Below are positions 29,201-39,415 of a DNA stretch of 50,474 nucleotides, one piece after another. The notes beneath the pieces were generated by a model that was not told where the DNA came from, made no database searches, and saw nothing but the letters and a program-made list of their open reading frames with translations. The stretch comes from Patescibacteria group bacterium UBA6489 (GTDB taxonomy: Bacteria; Patescibacteriota; Gracilibacteria; BD1-5; UBA6164). A program made the translations under genes and the position numbers. The DNA lies in the NCBI GenBank assembly GCA_002435385.1, contig DJMN01000059.1:1-50474 (forward strand), in the 5' to 3' direction. Positions within the stretch are counted from its first letter, which is position 1, and each line of letters starts with the position of its first letter.

Positions 29201-29731
29201 TTAATTTTCCAATGTTTGACCAGAACAATAAACACTATTTATTTTCTTTATTGTAGTTTTGTATATATATCAGGTTGGTGTTTCTAATCACCATGGTTTC
29301 AGAATTTCATCCGAATATTTTAGTTGGAATCTTTTTACGGCTTCTATATCTTCTTCTTCATAAATTCAATTAATTTCAAGATCTTCATTTTGAAAATTAA
29401 CTAAAAATTGTTCGAGTTTTTTTACTTCTTCTGTGTTATTTTCAGAAGAGTTTATTGATATGGTTTTTGTTATGATGTCTTTACATGGTTCTTCGGAAAT
29501 ATTTTTTTCTGATTCTAAAGATCATGTTGAGTTTTTATTTTCTATTTCAGATCATGTGTCTGTAATATTTTCTAATGAATTACTATTATTTTCTGAATTC
29601 TTTTGTTCTGTTTGATAAGTTGTTTTATCTCAATAATTACAAAATCATTTTATGTTGCAGATATACCAGTGCCAACATATATATCACCAAATTAGAGAAA
29701 TAGTTAAGATAATGTATGAAATTTGTTTCAT
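29201..29731 (-). CDS. Exported protein with peptidoglycan-binding-like domain
   Basis: The product has 176 residues. An N-terminal signal/anchor with several aromatic and Cys residues precedes a Ser/Asn/Glu-rich linker. The C-terminal ~70 residues resemble PG_binding_1: EEVKKLEQFLVNFQNEDL ... GIYEEEDIEAVKRFQLKYSDEIL ... TGYIYKTTIKKINSVYC, which is the pattern V..lQ..L...G...G.y......AV..FQ.......G. It would bind the cell wall. It is the first gene of a group with the HhH membrane protein and hrcA. Confidence 0.75.
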
Positions 29732-29864
29732 AATTTTTTTAGGTTTTTAAAAATTTAGATGATAGTATTCATATTATTTTTTGTGTCAAATTTAGGGGGT
29801 ATTGAATTAAAAAGATAAAATAACATTTAATTATGTCAATTTTTATTTTTAATATAGAAAATAT

Positions 29865-29893
29865 TTGCAATTGTATAAAATTAGTGTTATTAT
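29865..29893 (+). promoter_or_regulatory. Promoter of candidate small RNA
   Basis: TTGCAA (29865-29870) and TATTAT (29888-29893) with a 17-base spacer. The predicted start, 7 bases downstream, is the first base of a strong hairpin. No ORF follows. Confidence 0.65.
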
Positions 29894-29899
29894 ATAAAT

Positions 29900-29957
29900 G
29901 GCATACGACGGCAGATTGGTTTCCTCCTTTAACCAACTGTTGCTGTATGTCTTTTTT
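29900..29957 (+). ncRNA. Candidate ~58-nt small RNA with anti-Shine-Dalgarno loop
   Basis: Starting at GG (29900), the sequence folds into one long hairpin. The base stem GGCATAC pairs with GTATGTC, and the middle and upper stem (CGGCAG...GGTT with AACC...CTGTTG) pairs with G-U wobbles and a few mismatches. The loop is TCCTCCTTT, complementary to AAAGGAGG ribosome-binding sites, and a run of six Ts follows at 29952-29957. Promoter, hairpin and U tract together make a minimal transcription unit in an otherwise gene-free 468-bp gap (29732-30199). An intrinsic terminator alone would not need its own promoter, as both flanking genes point away. Confidence 0.6.
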
Positions 29958-30041
29958 ATTTATTTTGATTTTTGAGGATTTTTTTTTATAATCCTGACTA
30001 CTAGAATTAGATGAAAGGTAAAAGATTAAAGGCAAAAGTTA

Positions 30042-30110
30042 TAGACTTTTATAATCCCTTCCCCTTCATTACATTTTGGGTACTCCCTTTGGTAAAGGGA
30101 GAAATCTAAG
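30042..30110 (+). repeat. Interspersed repeat family B, copy 1
   Basis: It is the same as 49307-49374 at about 85-90% identity, with core ATTACATTTTGGGTACTCCC and a terminal hairpin CTCCCTTTGGTAAAGGGAG. It lies between the small RNA and dnaJ. Confidence 0.85.
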
Positions 30111-30199
30111 TGTCTTTTGATATGGAAATTGAGGAGTTATTTGATAAAAAATAGAAGTAAAATTTTGTATATTTTATTAATTAAATAGTTAAAAGGAGT

Positions 30200-31309
30200 A
30201 TGGCAAATAAGGATTATTATGATATTTTGTGAGTTTCTAGGACTGCAGATAAAATGGATATAAAAAAGGCTTATAAAAAGATGGCTATGAAATATCATCC
30301 TGATAGAAATCAGGGAGATAAAGAAGCAGAAGCTAAATTTAAAGAGATAAATGAAGCTTATAGTGTTTTAAGTGATTCTGTTAAAAAGCAACAGTATGAT
30401 AGGTTTGGTTCAGTATGATGAAATCCTTTTGGTGGATGAGCAGGTGGATTTAATGTAGATGTTGATTTAGGTGATATTTTTGAATCATTTTTTTGATGAG
30501 GTTTTTCTTGAGGTAGTAGAAGAAAGAGAAGTAGTGTTCAGAAATGAGAGGATTTAGAGTATCGTATGAATATAGATTTGAAAACAAGTATATATTGAGT
30601 TAAACAAACTATAAAATATAATAGATTAGAATCATGTGATTCTTGTGATTGAGAATGAGGAAGTTCTAAAAAGACTTGTCATAAATGTAATTGATCTGGA
30701 CAGGTTGTTACTACTCAAAATAGTGTGTTTTGAGTAATTCAACAAGCTAGAACTTGTGATAATTGTTCTTGAACTGGTGAGGAGTTTGAAAAGGTTTGTG
30801 ATAAATGTCATTGAAAGAAAAGAGTTCAAGTTCAAAAGGATTTAGAGGTGGATATTCCTGCTGGTATAGATAATGGTATGATTATAAAGATATCTTGAGA
30901 GTGAAATCATTGAATTGGGACAAAAGCTACTTGAGATTTGTATATAAAGTTTTGAGTTAGTTTAGAAGAGAAAGGACTTAGAAGGGAGGATACAGATTTG
31001 TTCTATAATTTAGAGATATCTGTTTTAGAGGCTATTTTATGAACAAAAAAAGAAGTGAATATTCCGATAATTTGAAAGAGGATTATTTCTATAAAGGCTT
31101 GAACCCAGTTTGGTAGTACTATAAAAGTTCATGGTGATTGAGTTAAATATATAGATAGTGATAAGAAAGGAGATTTATTTGTTGAGCTTGATATAAAAAT
31201 TCCTAAGAAATTGTGAAAAACTGAAAGGGATTTGTATGAAGAAATAGCAAAAGAAAAGAAGATAAATGTGAATAATAAAAAAGGTGTTTTTGAGGGATTG
31301 TTTGGGTAA
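30200..31309 (+). CDS. dnaJ: Chaperone DnaJ
   Basis: The product has 369 residues, the full type I architecture. The J domain (residues ~5-68) has YHPDRN. A Gly/Phe region follows (FGSVGGNPFGGGAGGF). The zinc domain has four CxxCxGxG-type repeats (CDSCDGEG, CHKCNGSG, CDNCSGTG, CDKCHGKK), and the C-terminal substrate-binding domain follows (VDIPAGIDNGMIIKISGEGNHG). It delivers clients to DnaK and stimulates its ATPase. Several zinc-repeat glycines are TGA, the clearest proof of the code. A strong ribosome-binding site (AAAAGGAG) precedes the ATG. The PLD-like gene follows 9 bases later. Confidence 0.96.
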
Positions 31310-31318
31310 TAAAAGCTT

Positions 31319-32383
31319 ATGTCTAATATGTCTAAAAAGATAATATCTTCAGTTTTTATTGTATTATTTGTTGGTATATTCTCATACTTTAATGGATGAG
31401 AATATATTGATTTTTATCAGGATAATCAGAGTTTACAGGAGCAAAATTTATCTTTAGAAAATGAGATAAATAGTTTTTCTTTAGATAAGGTTAGAGAACT
31501 TGATAGTATTTCTTTTCATGCTAATCCTAATAAAGAATTTTTAGATGAGCTTGTTTGAATTATAGATTTAGCTGAACAAAGAGTTTATTTAGAAGTTTAT
31601 ATGTTTACTGAAAAAAGAATTAGAGCTGCCATAAAAAAAGCTAATGAGAGGTGATTAGATGTAAAAGTTTTACTTGAGAAAAATCCTTATATGGCTCCGA
31701 CTATGAATAGAGCTGCTTTTGAAGAGCTTGAAAAGGCTTGAGTTGATGTTGCTTGGTCAAATCCTAAAAATTATTCATTGAATCATTCTAAATTTATGGT
31801 TGTGGATGATAAAGTTGTTATTTCAACTTGAAATTATTCATACTCTACTTTTGCTTATAATAGGGATTTTTTTCTTGTTATAGAAGATAAATTGTTTTTA
31901 GAAGATATTTTGAGTATTTTTCTAAATGATTTTGCTTGAAATAAAGTATCTTTTTATAATCATAATTTAGTTTTAAGTCCAGATTATTCTAGGAAGAAGT
32001 TAGAAGCTTTGATAAGTAATGCTAAAGAAAGTTTAGTGATTTATTTTCCTTATACTACAGATGAAAGATTGGAAGACCTTTTGTTTCAAAAAGTTAAAGA
32101 GTGAATAGATGTTTCTATGATAGTATCAAGTGAGGTTTTAGATGATGAAGAAGAAAAGAAACTATTTGAAAAATTTTGAGGAAATGGAATTAAGATAAAA
32201 GCTATTAAAAAGCCTAAAATTCATTCAAAATCAATTTTAACAGATAGTAAATACCTTTATATTTGAAGTATTAATTTTTCTAGTTATAGTATAGATAAAA
32301 ATAGGGAAATTTGACTTATCATAAAAAATGAGGATGTTATTGAAGAATTTTTAAATGTTTTTTGGGGGGATTTTAATGAATAG
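31319..32383 (+). CDS. Phospholipase D-like membrane protein
   Basis: The product has 354 residues. An N-terminal membrane anchor (residues ~8-26) is followed by a short coiled coil and two PLD repeats: NHSKFMVVDDKVVISTGNYS and KIHSKSILTDSKYLYIGSIN, each with the catalytic HxKxxxxD and the distal GSxN/GNxS. Such proteins include cardiolipin synthases and the Nuc-type endonucleases. With a single anchor and ~350 residues, it is closer to the exported Nuc/PLD-like group. It lies directly after dnaJ and 38 bases before a very large anchored protein. The substrate is undecided between phospholipid and nucleic acid. Confidence 0.85.
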
Positions 32384-32421
32384 GGAGTTTTGTTTTATCT
32401 TTTAGTGTTTAATATTTGCTT

Positions 32422-35100
32422 ATGCCTAGTTCTAAAATATTATTATGAGTTTTAGCATCAATAGTTTGATTGTTCTTAATTTATATAACATTTTTGACTC
32501 CTACGAATTATGCTTGAGATTTTTCAATGGAGGCTTATAAAATTTGATTTTTTAGTGTAGAAATAAAAGAAGATGAAACGATAAATGAAACTCAAATAAA
32601 TTATAGTTCAAGTTGAAGTCAAGGTGGTTTAATTGTGGATAAAATTAATATAGTTGATAGTGTTTTTTTTAGTTCGGGGAATTATAATAAGGTTCAAGAA
32701 TGAAATACAATAACTTTGAATTTTGGTGCTTGAGAATATCTTATAGATATTAGAAGTACTGGTTATAAGTATAAAGTTAATACAGAATCTTTTTCTTTAG
32801 ATATACTATGACCTGGAAAAGTTTATGTTAATACTTTAGATTCTAAGAATTGTCATATCTTTTCAATAGATTCACTTAGTCGTTTTTATTTTAAATGAGA
32901 GAAACAATGAACTCCTATATATATATATCCTCATATGTACATATGATTTAATTCGTTGATGTGAAAATTTTATTTAGAGGCAGATTTTTTTAGAATATTG
33001 ACAGTTTTTGAGCCTATTTATTTTTGAGAGAAATTGTTTTCTTGAACAATGGTTGATAATAATTTATTCTCTAAAATTCCAGCCTTAGAGACAGTTTTTT
33101 TTAAGGATACTTTGTTTATTTTGAATTCAGAATATGATGATTCTGAAAATAAATTAGGTGATTTTTCAAGGTTGGATTTAGTAGATTTTCCTGGAATTGA
33201 ATATATAGAGAAATATAAAAAGGTTTTTTTAAATGAAACTAAAAGGAGGGTTTATAATAAAGATTTAATTTTAAAGAATGTTTTAAGATTATTGAAGGCA
33301 AAAAAATATGAGCCTTCAGTTATTGATTCAATATATAATTCATTAGAAGAATTAAGGGTATATGAGGAGGACTATAAAGAGATGGAAGATAGTATAAATG
33401 CTTATTATAGGTTAGTTTCTATCAATAGTGATCCTAGTTTTGAAGATGCTAAATTAAATGTATATCAACTTGTATTAAAGGTTAATGATATGAAAGAATT
33501 ATTAGACTATAAGTCATTTTTACCTTTAAATGCTATTTATTCATACTTTGATTTTGATAATAGATGAGATTATTTGTATGATAGTTTAGTTACTTTCTCA
33601 AATACATTTTTTGTAAAATTTAGTAAGGGAGGAAGTGATGAAGAAGAAACTGGAGTAATATTTAAAGATTATTTTTACTTCTTTCTGAAGGAAATATTTT
33701 TATCAAAGTTTGTTTTAGACAAGGACAATAATAGTGATCTTTTCAAAGGGGATAATTTGAAAAATCTATTAGATGTTATGGAACAGTATATTGCTCTTAG
33801 TAAGGAACACTATTCAACTTCGTGAAAACATAAAGAAGCAGTATATATATATCGTCTTATGTTAGAAAAGCTAGAAAGATTTATTAGATTGTGATTCTTT
33901 AATGAAAAGAGATGAGAAGGGAATTTATTAGAAGTTAAAGGAACTAATGGTAAGAATCATGAATATATGAAGACATTAGAGTGAAATATAAATAAGCTTT
34001 TTAACTTTTTTAATGCTAGTAAAACACATTTACCAGAAGATTCTTTAGAAGAAGAAAGTTATACAAAATTAAAGGAAATGTTTGTTGAGTATTTTTTTGC
34101 TCTTGATGACTTTAATGGTTATAAAATGAAGTATGATAAGGGGATAATTAAAATTTTTGAGGAAAATGAAGAATTAGATGATGATGAAGAATTGACAGAG
34201 AAAGATTTTGTTAATTACCTTAGTCAGTTTAATTGATTAAGGTTAGATGATGCAAAGATAGAAATTGAGGTAGATTATTATAAAGCAACTTCTATTTTTA
34301 TAGACTGAAAAATGTTATCTTTTTATCTTTATCCTTATGATAACCATAAGATGGATAAGATAAAGTTAGATGGGAAAGATATAGGTTTTACCTATAAGTT
34401 ATGAAAGGAAGAGAATAATGAAGATTTTTTTATAGATACATTTGTAAAAAAAGAGGAAAAAGAGGTGCCGATTTATATAGAAGAAGAAGAAAAGGGAGAA
34501 GAGCTTTATATCTCTGTATTTAAGAGGGATAAATTGTTGTGAGAAGGATGAGATTTTGTTTTACTGAAGGGAATTTTAGAGGTGGGGTATTCTGATATAA
34601 ATGTAATTAGAGATGAGCTTGGAAATTATGATATTTCAGTAGAAAATGCTAAAATGTATATATGAAAAAATAGTAAATTTAGTTTTTTCTCAGATTATAT
34701 AAGAAATTGAAGAACTAAGGCTTTTAAAAATATAGAAGTTAAGCCATATAAAAACGGAGAAGTGTTAGATATTATGCCTATAAAGATAATTTGAGTTATT
34801 ACTTTACAAAATTTTAAGGAAGACATCGATGATATATTTTCAAATTTTGTTTCAGTTGATTATATATTTAATAAGATTTTGTCAGTATTGTATGTTGAAG
34901 ATATTTCTGTTACATACACTCTAAAAAAGTCAAAGTTTAATTTTAAGTTTGATTATAAAGGGAAAGTTGTTAATATAATATTGGATTGAGACAAAATAGA
35001 AAATATATTTGTTTGAGATTCTACTGATGGGTTAATACTGAGCCCAACAAGTTATCTAAATATTGAAAAGTATTTAAAAAAAGTAAAATTAACTAAATAA
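32422..35100 (+). CDS. Large membrane-anchored protein of unknown function
   Basis: The product has 892 residues. One N-terminal membrane helix (ILLGVLASIVGLFLIYITFL) anchors a long, presumably external part. Residues ~65-130 resemble a FecR-like beta sandwich (FGAGEYLIDIRSTGYKYKVNTESF, SLDILGPGKVYVNT). The middle is helical and acidic, with tetratricopeptide-like spacing but no firm repeat. The C-terminal ~250 residues are beta-rich. I do not recognise the protein as a whole. It is co-directional with the PLD-like gene upstream and a 99-residue anchored gene 10 bases downstream. Eighteen or more glycines are TGA. Confidence 0.75.
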
Positions 35101-35110
35101 TAAGTATATT

Positions 35111-35410
35111 ATGAATAAAAAAATGTTACCTAAAGTTATGGCTTTTTTAGCTTTGTTTTGAGTATTTTTATCATTAATTTCTGTTTGACTACTATATGTC
35201 TTTTCAGGTAATAATAGTTGAATCGAATCTAAGACGTTAACACAAGAAGAGTTAGAAGAACTTATGAAAAATTATGAGGCTCTTTCTTGAAGTATTGAAT
35301 TAAGTACTTGAATGGTTAATCCTGCTGAGGGAAATGATCAAAAAGATGGAACTTGAGCTGTTTCTGATCTTTCTTGAGTGGTTGAGGGTGGAAATTGATT
35401 TTCAGAATAA
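35111..35410 (+). CDS. Small single-helix anchored protein
   Basis: The product has 99 residues: a basic N-terminus, a hydrophobic helix (VMAFLALFGVFLSLISVGLLYVF, written here only as residues ~9-31), then an acidic, Gly/Ser-rich tail without structure motifs. It is probably anchored with the tail outside. It follows the 892-residue protein by 10 bases, so may be its partner. No family is recognised. Ten or so TGA glycines lie in the tail, and a standard-code reading would find no gene here. Confidence 0.6.
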
Positions 35411-35478
35411 TCAATAATTTCAGTGTCTAAAAAATAATTAAAAGAAGATTAATTTTAATATTAGGATAATTTAATGGT

Positions 35479-37128
35479 ATGAGATTAAACATAAGAGTTA
35501 GTTGACCTGCTGGTTTGTGAATAAACTCAACAGCAGAGATTTTATTGGTTATAGCTTCTAAATTAGGTTATGATGTTATTACTGATTTAGAGTATGAATC
35601 AAGAATAAAGGGATGAACTAATTATTTTGATGTTTTTATATCTGATTTTTGAAAATCTATATCTAAGTTTATTGATGTGCTTATTGTTTTTGATTATAAA
35701 GCATTAGAAAAAAATTTAGAATCATTAAATAGTAATGCAATAATAATAGCAAGTGATAAAACTTTGTCTAAAATAGAAAAAGATTTATCAAGTTATAAAG
35801 TACTTAGTTTAGAAATTTTAGATAAATATGAAAATACTTATCTACTATGAATTTTAACAAAATTATTAAGTATTCCTTTAAATTTTGTTAATGAAGAGTT
35901 AATAAAGGTTTTTTCTAAAAAATGAGAAGATATTGTTAATAAAAATATAAATATTGTTAAAGAGATTGTTGATGGTTATAAGATTGATTTTAATTATGAT
36001 GTCAGTTTAAAAGAGATTTGAGACTCGAAGGAAATTACTTATTGAAATAAGGCTATAGCATATTGAGCTATTGAATGATGATTGGGGTATTTTAGTGCAT
36101 ATCCGATGACTCCTGCTTCTACTGTTTTGACAGAAATTATTAATTCTAAAAAAGTTACTTATCTTCAGGCTGAGGATGAGATAGCTGTTATGAATAGTGC
36201 TTTGTGAGCTAGTTTTACTGGTAAGAGGTCTATGGTTGCAACTAGTTGAGGTTGATTTGCTCTTATGACAGAGGCTCTTAGTTTTGCAGTTCAAGCAGAG
36301 ATTCCTATAGTAGCTGTTTTATCTCAGAGAGCTGGCCCTAGTACTTGAACTCCAACTTATTTTGAGCAAGGAGATTTGAATTTTGCATTGAATCCTACTT
36401 TTGGTGATTTTAATCATATTCTACTGTGTCCTTCTAGTATAGAGGAGGCTTATAATTTTGGATGATTGGCTTTGAATTTAGCTGATAAATACCAGAGTAT
36501 AGTTATTGTTCTTATTGATAAGCAGATGTCTGAAAACTTTTCATCTGTAGAGAAACTTAGTGTTCCAGAAGTTGATAGATGAAAAATGTTAGATATTCCA
36601 CCAGTTGATTATAAAAGATATGAATTAAATCCTGAGTGAATTTCTCCTAGAGTTGATGTATGAACTAAAAATGGTGATTTTATAGCGACTAGTTATGAGC
36701 ATGATGAGTATGGAGCAACTACAGAAAGTTCAGAGATGAAGAAAATGATGACAGAGAAGAGAGCAAGGAAACTAGATAATTTCTTTGAGAGAGAAGGAAT
36801 TTATTGATATGAAGTAATGAATAAGGATGCTAAGAAAATGCTTGTTACTATGAGTTTTACTAGTTATACAGCAAGGGAGTTTGTAAAAAATAATCCAGAG
36901 TTTGGGCTTATTGTTATGAAGGTTGTTAAGCCTATTGACGAGAGGTTGTTTGATGATTTGAGGGATAAAGAAGAGGTTATTTTTGTTGAGAGTAATTATT
37001 CTGGGCAATTAGAGAATTATGTAGTTAAGGAGCTTGGATTGAAGCAATTAGAGAATTTAAAGATATCAAATCTTAGAAAGTATGATTTGTATCCGTTTTA
37101 CTATGAGGATTTTGAGGAGTTGAAATAG
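35479..37128 (+). CDS. korA: 2-oxoacid:ferredoxin oxidoreductase, gamma-alpha fusion
   Basis: The product has 549 residues. Residues 1-~180 are the gamma domain (SGPAGLGINSTAEIL; YESRIKGGTNYFDVF). The alpha subunit follows: GNKAIAYGAIEGGLGYFSAYPMTPAS, YLQAEDEIAVMNSALGASFTG, ATSGGGFALMTEALSFAVQAEIP and RAGPSTGTPT. This order is typical of fused KorA/OorA subunits. With KorB and thiamine diphosphate, the enzyme splits a 2-oxoacid (2-oxoglutarate, pyruvate or a branched-chain 2-oxoacid) to acyl-CoA, CO2 and reduced ferredoxin. The substrate cannot be fixed from sequence. Conserved glycines are mostly TGA. Confidence 0.93.
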
Positions 37129-37140
37129 TAATTTTTTTAG

Positions 37141-37327
37141 TTAAACCTCATCTAACCTCTGCTACGCTTTTACTTCGAAATAGTCGTACACAGTACTCCT
37201 TTTCTCACTTATCCTTAGAGGGGAGGGATAGGATACAAGTTTAATCTAATAGACCCCTCTCTTGTCCTAAAGGATACACCTTCGGATAAATTCTCTCCCC
37301 TTGTAAAAGGTAGAGAGGCTGCAAGTT
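37141..37327 (+). repeat. Repeat cluster with family A copy 2
   Basis: Between korA and korB lie TTAAACCTCATCTAACCTCTG (also similar at 49260-49280) and then the family A unit at 37261-37324 (CTTGTCCTAAAGGATACACC...AGAGAGGCTGCAA). The 235-bp gap between two genes of one enzyme is filled by this non-coding cluster. Confidence 0.8.
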
Positions 37328-37363
37328 GTGATTGCTAAAAATATATATATTTTATAAAAGATT

Positions 37364-37966
37364 ATGAGAAGTTGATTAAATAATATACAGTGGTGTCCTG
37401 GGTGTTGAGACACTTTGATTATATGAGCTATTAAAAAGGCTTTTGAGGAGTTATCTATTGAAAGCCATAGAAGAGTTGTTGTGTCTGGTATTGGTTGTAG
37501 TTGAAAGGCTAGTCAATATATAGATGGTTATGCTGCTGAGACTTTACATGGTAGAAGTTTGCCTTTTGCTACTTGAGTAAAAATGGCTAATCCAGAATTG
37601 ATTGTTATGGCTGTTTGATGAGATGGTGATGGTTACGGTATAGGTATGGGGCATTTTATACATGCCTGTAGAAGAGATCTGGATATGACTTATATAGTTT
37701 TTGATAATGAGAATTATGGTTTAACTACTGGTCAGGCTTCTCCTACGACTCCAATTTGAGCTAAGACTAAAACTACCCCAGAGGGGAATGTTACAGCTCC
37801 TTTTAATCCTATAGAGTTGGCTAAGACTGCTGGGTGTTGATTTGCTAAGGTTGCTGATTGTAAGAAGTTTGTGGAGATGAAGGAAATAATAAAAGAGGCT
37901 ATAGAGTATAAATGATTTTCTCTTGTGAATGTAATGCAGGTTTGTCCTAGTTTTAAGAGGTGGTAG
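37364..37966 (+). CDS. korB: 2-oxoacid:ferredoxin oxidoreductase, beta subunit (short)
   Basis: The product has 200 residues. It has the thiamine-diphosphate binding pattern of KorB: IQWCPGCGDTLI with two of the cluster-binding Cys, GIGCSGKASQYI, HGRSLPFATGVKMANPEL, VMAVGGDGDGYGIGMGHFIHACRRD, and DNENYGLTTGQASPTTP. Typical beta subunits have 280-300 residues; here the protein ends at NVMQVCPSFKRW, so ~80 C-terminal residues are missing. The core is intact. A degraded second copy of its 3' end lies at 39516-39633, suggesting the end of the gene was involved in a recombination or integration event. Confidence 0.92.
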
Positions 37967-38020
37967 ATGTACAGATTTTAAAAGTATATTGGTAAGTTTC
38001 TGATATGCTTTTTTGTTGAA

Positions 38021-38046
38021 TAAAAAGCCCCGCGTATTGCGGGGGG
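38021..38046 (-). terminator. GC-rich terminator of the standard-code gene
   Basis: On the minus strand CCCCGC-AATAC-GCGGGG followed by CTTTTTA starts 20 bases after the TGA at 38064-38066. An all-GC stem is out of character for the AT-rich terminators elsewhere in this window. Confidence 0.8.
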
Positions 38047-38063
38047 ATACTGTGGTAGAGAAA

Positions 38064-38348
38064 TCAGTTCTGAGAACGACTTTCTTGGTTCTCCTTAATT
38101 GCTTTGTTTACTTCGTCGAACTCCTGTTGGGTCCTTTCCTCTGCTGATTGTTGATTCTCAGCAACAGCATTCATGTATACTTGGTACTCATCAGTTTTTG
38201 GCTGTGAGTCTTCATACTGTTCCATTTTTTCTTGAAATTCTGGATGGTATCCTTCGCTGTTTTCCTCGTTTGCGAATAGTGGGGAAGAGTTCAGGAGGAG
38301 TAAAGAAAGACAAGAAATGACAATGGGAAGGTATAATATTTTTTTCAT
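38064..38348 (-). CDS. Exported small protein that appears to use TGA as stop
   Basis: The product has 94 residues: a signal peptide (MKKILYLPIVISCLSLLLLN, cleavage after LFA) and a hydrophilic Glu/Gln-rich helical tail. It ends at TGA, followed 20 bases later by a GC-rich terminator. Reading TGA as glycine would run through that terminator and into korB antisense until a TAA at 37953. The only glycine is GGA, no internal TGA exists, and codon use (CTC, CTG, CCC, GTC, ATC, AAC, CGT) and ~40% GC differ from neighbours. It looks like a gene from a standard-code organism. No family is recognised. Confidence 0.75.
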   Translation of the reverse strand: MKKILYLPIVISCLSLLLLNSSPLFANEENSEGYHPEFQEKMEQYEDSQPKTDEYQVYMNAVAENQQSAEERTQQEFDEVNKAIKENQESRSQN

Positions 38349-38509
38349 TTTTTTTTACCTTTTTTATTTTTGTTTTTGACTCCTAATTTTAAATAAGGAG
38401 TTGTTTGTATTATATATTATAACTATTATATATTATAAAGCAAGCTCTAGGTCGAAGATTTTTTCATTTTTTTGTATAATAATATAGGTATATGGAAAAA
38501 TTAATGTAG

Positions 38510-39034
38510 TTAGAATACTAGTTTATATACAAAAGCTCATGATAACAAATTTTTTGTTGATCATTGAATTCAGAATCTTAATTCATCATTTTCAGTGAAG
38601 AGTCCTTTTATTTTTTCATAAACTCACATATTTATGATGTAGTCGTTTCATTCAAATCTTAAGTTTAAATAACTAGGAGTACCATTTCACAATAGTTTTA
38701 GTTTTTCATCTCAATTTCTTTCTATTTCATATAATTTTTGGTATAGTTTTTCTTTTATTGATGGATCTTTTTCGTATTCTAATATGCTATATTTATCTGC
38801 TAATTCTGTTATTGTGTCATCTTGTGATTGTTCAAAATATTCTTGTTCAATATTTATTCATATAAGACTAGTGATATGTTCAAGATACTGATAGCGAGAT
38901 GCAAAATTAGCTATTTTCTTCTTTGGTATTTCTTCTAGGGAATATGTGTTTATTAATTCACTTAATTCATTTCCTATATATTTATCAAATGGAGTCTGAA
39001 GTTCTGGATTAATAATTTTATCAGATTCATACAT
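38510..39034 (-). CDS. Cassette gene A, copy 2 (unknown function)
   Basis: The product has 174 residues, no signal peptide, acidic and helical N-terminally. The last ~60 residues include a beta-rich NLRFEGNDYIINMGVYEKIKGLF and ENDELRFGIQG and end AFVYKLVF, resembling the C-terminus of the 237-residue protein at 10221-10934. The N-terminal parts are not obviously alike. It starts 4 bases after the stop of cassette gene B copy 2. Seven TGA glycines show it is adapted to table 25, unlike the neighbouring gene at 38064. Confidence 0.6.
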
Positions 39035-39038
39035 GGTT

Positions 39039-39341
39039 TTAATCTAAAAGTGATAAAAGTTTTTTCTCTGCTTGTTCTTGTTCTTTTTTATGGATTTTTT
39101 TATTTTCTTCTCTTTCTTGTAGAAGATTTTTTACTTGTTTTCAATAATCTTTTTTTTGTTTTTCTTCTAATTTGTTTATTAACTTTATTTCATTTTTCTC
39201 TATAACATCTATAATAGTTAAAAGTTTTTTTTCTGAAAATATATCTATATTATTTAGTAAAACTTTTTTTACTGCTGTTGGTAGTATAGGAGTTTTTTCT
39301 ATGATTTTTTTTATGATTTCTTTTTGAATATCTTTTTTCAT
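39039..39341 (-). CDS. Cassette gene B, copy 2 (unknown helical protein)
   Basis: The product has 100 residues, starting MKKDIQKEIIKKIIEKTPILP and continuing as a Lys/Glu-rich coiled coil to EQAEKKLLSLLD. It is homologous end to end to the 99-residue protein at 10945-11244, including the KEIIK(R/K)I start and the EAEK(E/K)LLS end. One TGA glycine sits in the middle. With the gene downstream it forms the second copy of the two-gene cassette. No known domain. Confidence 0.65.
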
Positions 39342-39415
39342 GTTTTTTTATTTAAGATATATATTATTTTAACTCATTTTTTAATTTTTTTCAAAAAATT
39401 ATATAAGCGAAGTGA

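Noticed and set aside
29900..29957. tRNA gene, in particular tRNA-Gly(UCA)
   Set aside because: Only one hairpin forms; no cloverleaf, no T-loop or anticodon arm. No tRNA gene was found anywhere in the window.
29769..30035. Minus-strand frame of 88 codons opposite the small-RNA region
   Set aside because: It crosses the promoter, hairpin and repeat B, has low-complexity composition and no ribosome-binding site at a plausible start; the small-RNA reading explains the region better.
30122..30154. Ten-codon ORF ahead of dnaJ
   Set aside because: Too short and without a convincing ribosome-binding site; likely chance in an AT-rich leader.
30110..30200. CIRCE operator upstream of dnaJ
   Set aside because: No inverted repeat resembling TTAGCACTC/GAGTGCTAA is present.
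38099..38320. Plus-strand frame of 73 codons opposite the standard-code gene
   Set aside because: No ribosome-binding site or motif; the minus-strand gene has a signal peptide and its own terminator.
37953..38348. 131-residue reading of the exported gene with TGA as Gly
   Set aside because: It would translate through an intrinsic terminator and overlap korB antisense; composition of the first 94 codons differs from the extension.
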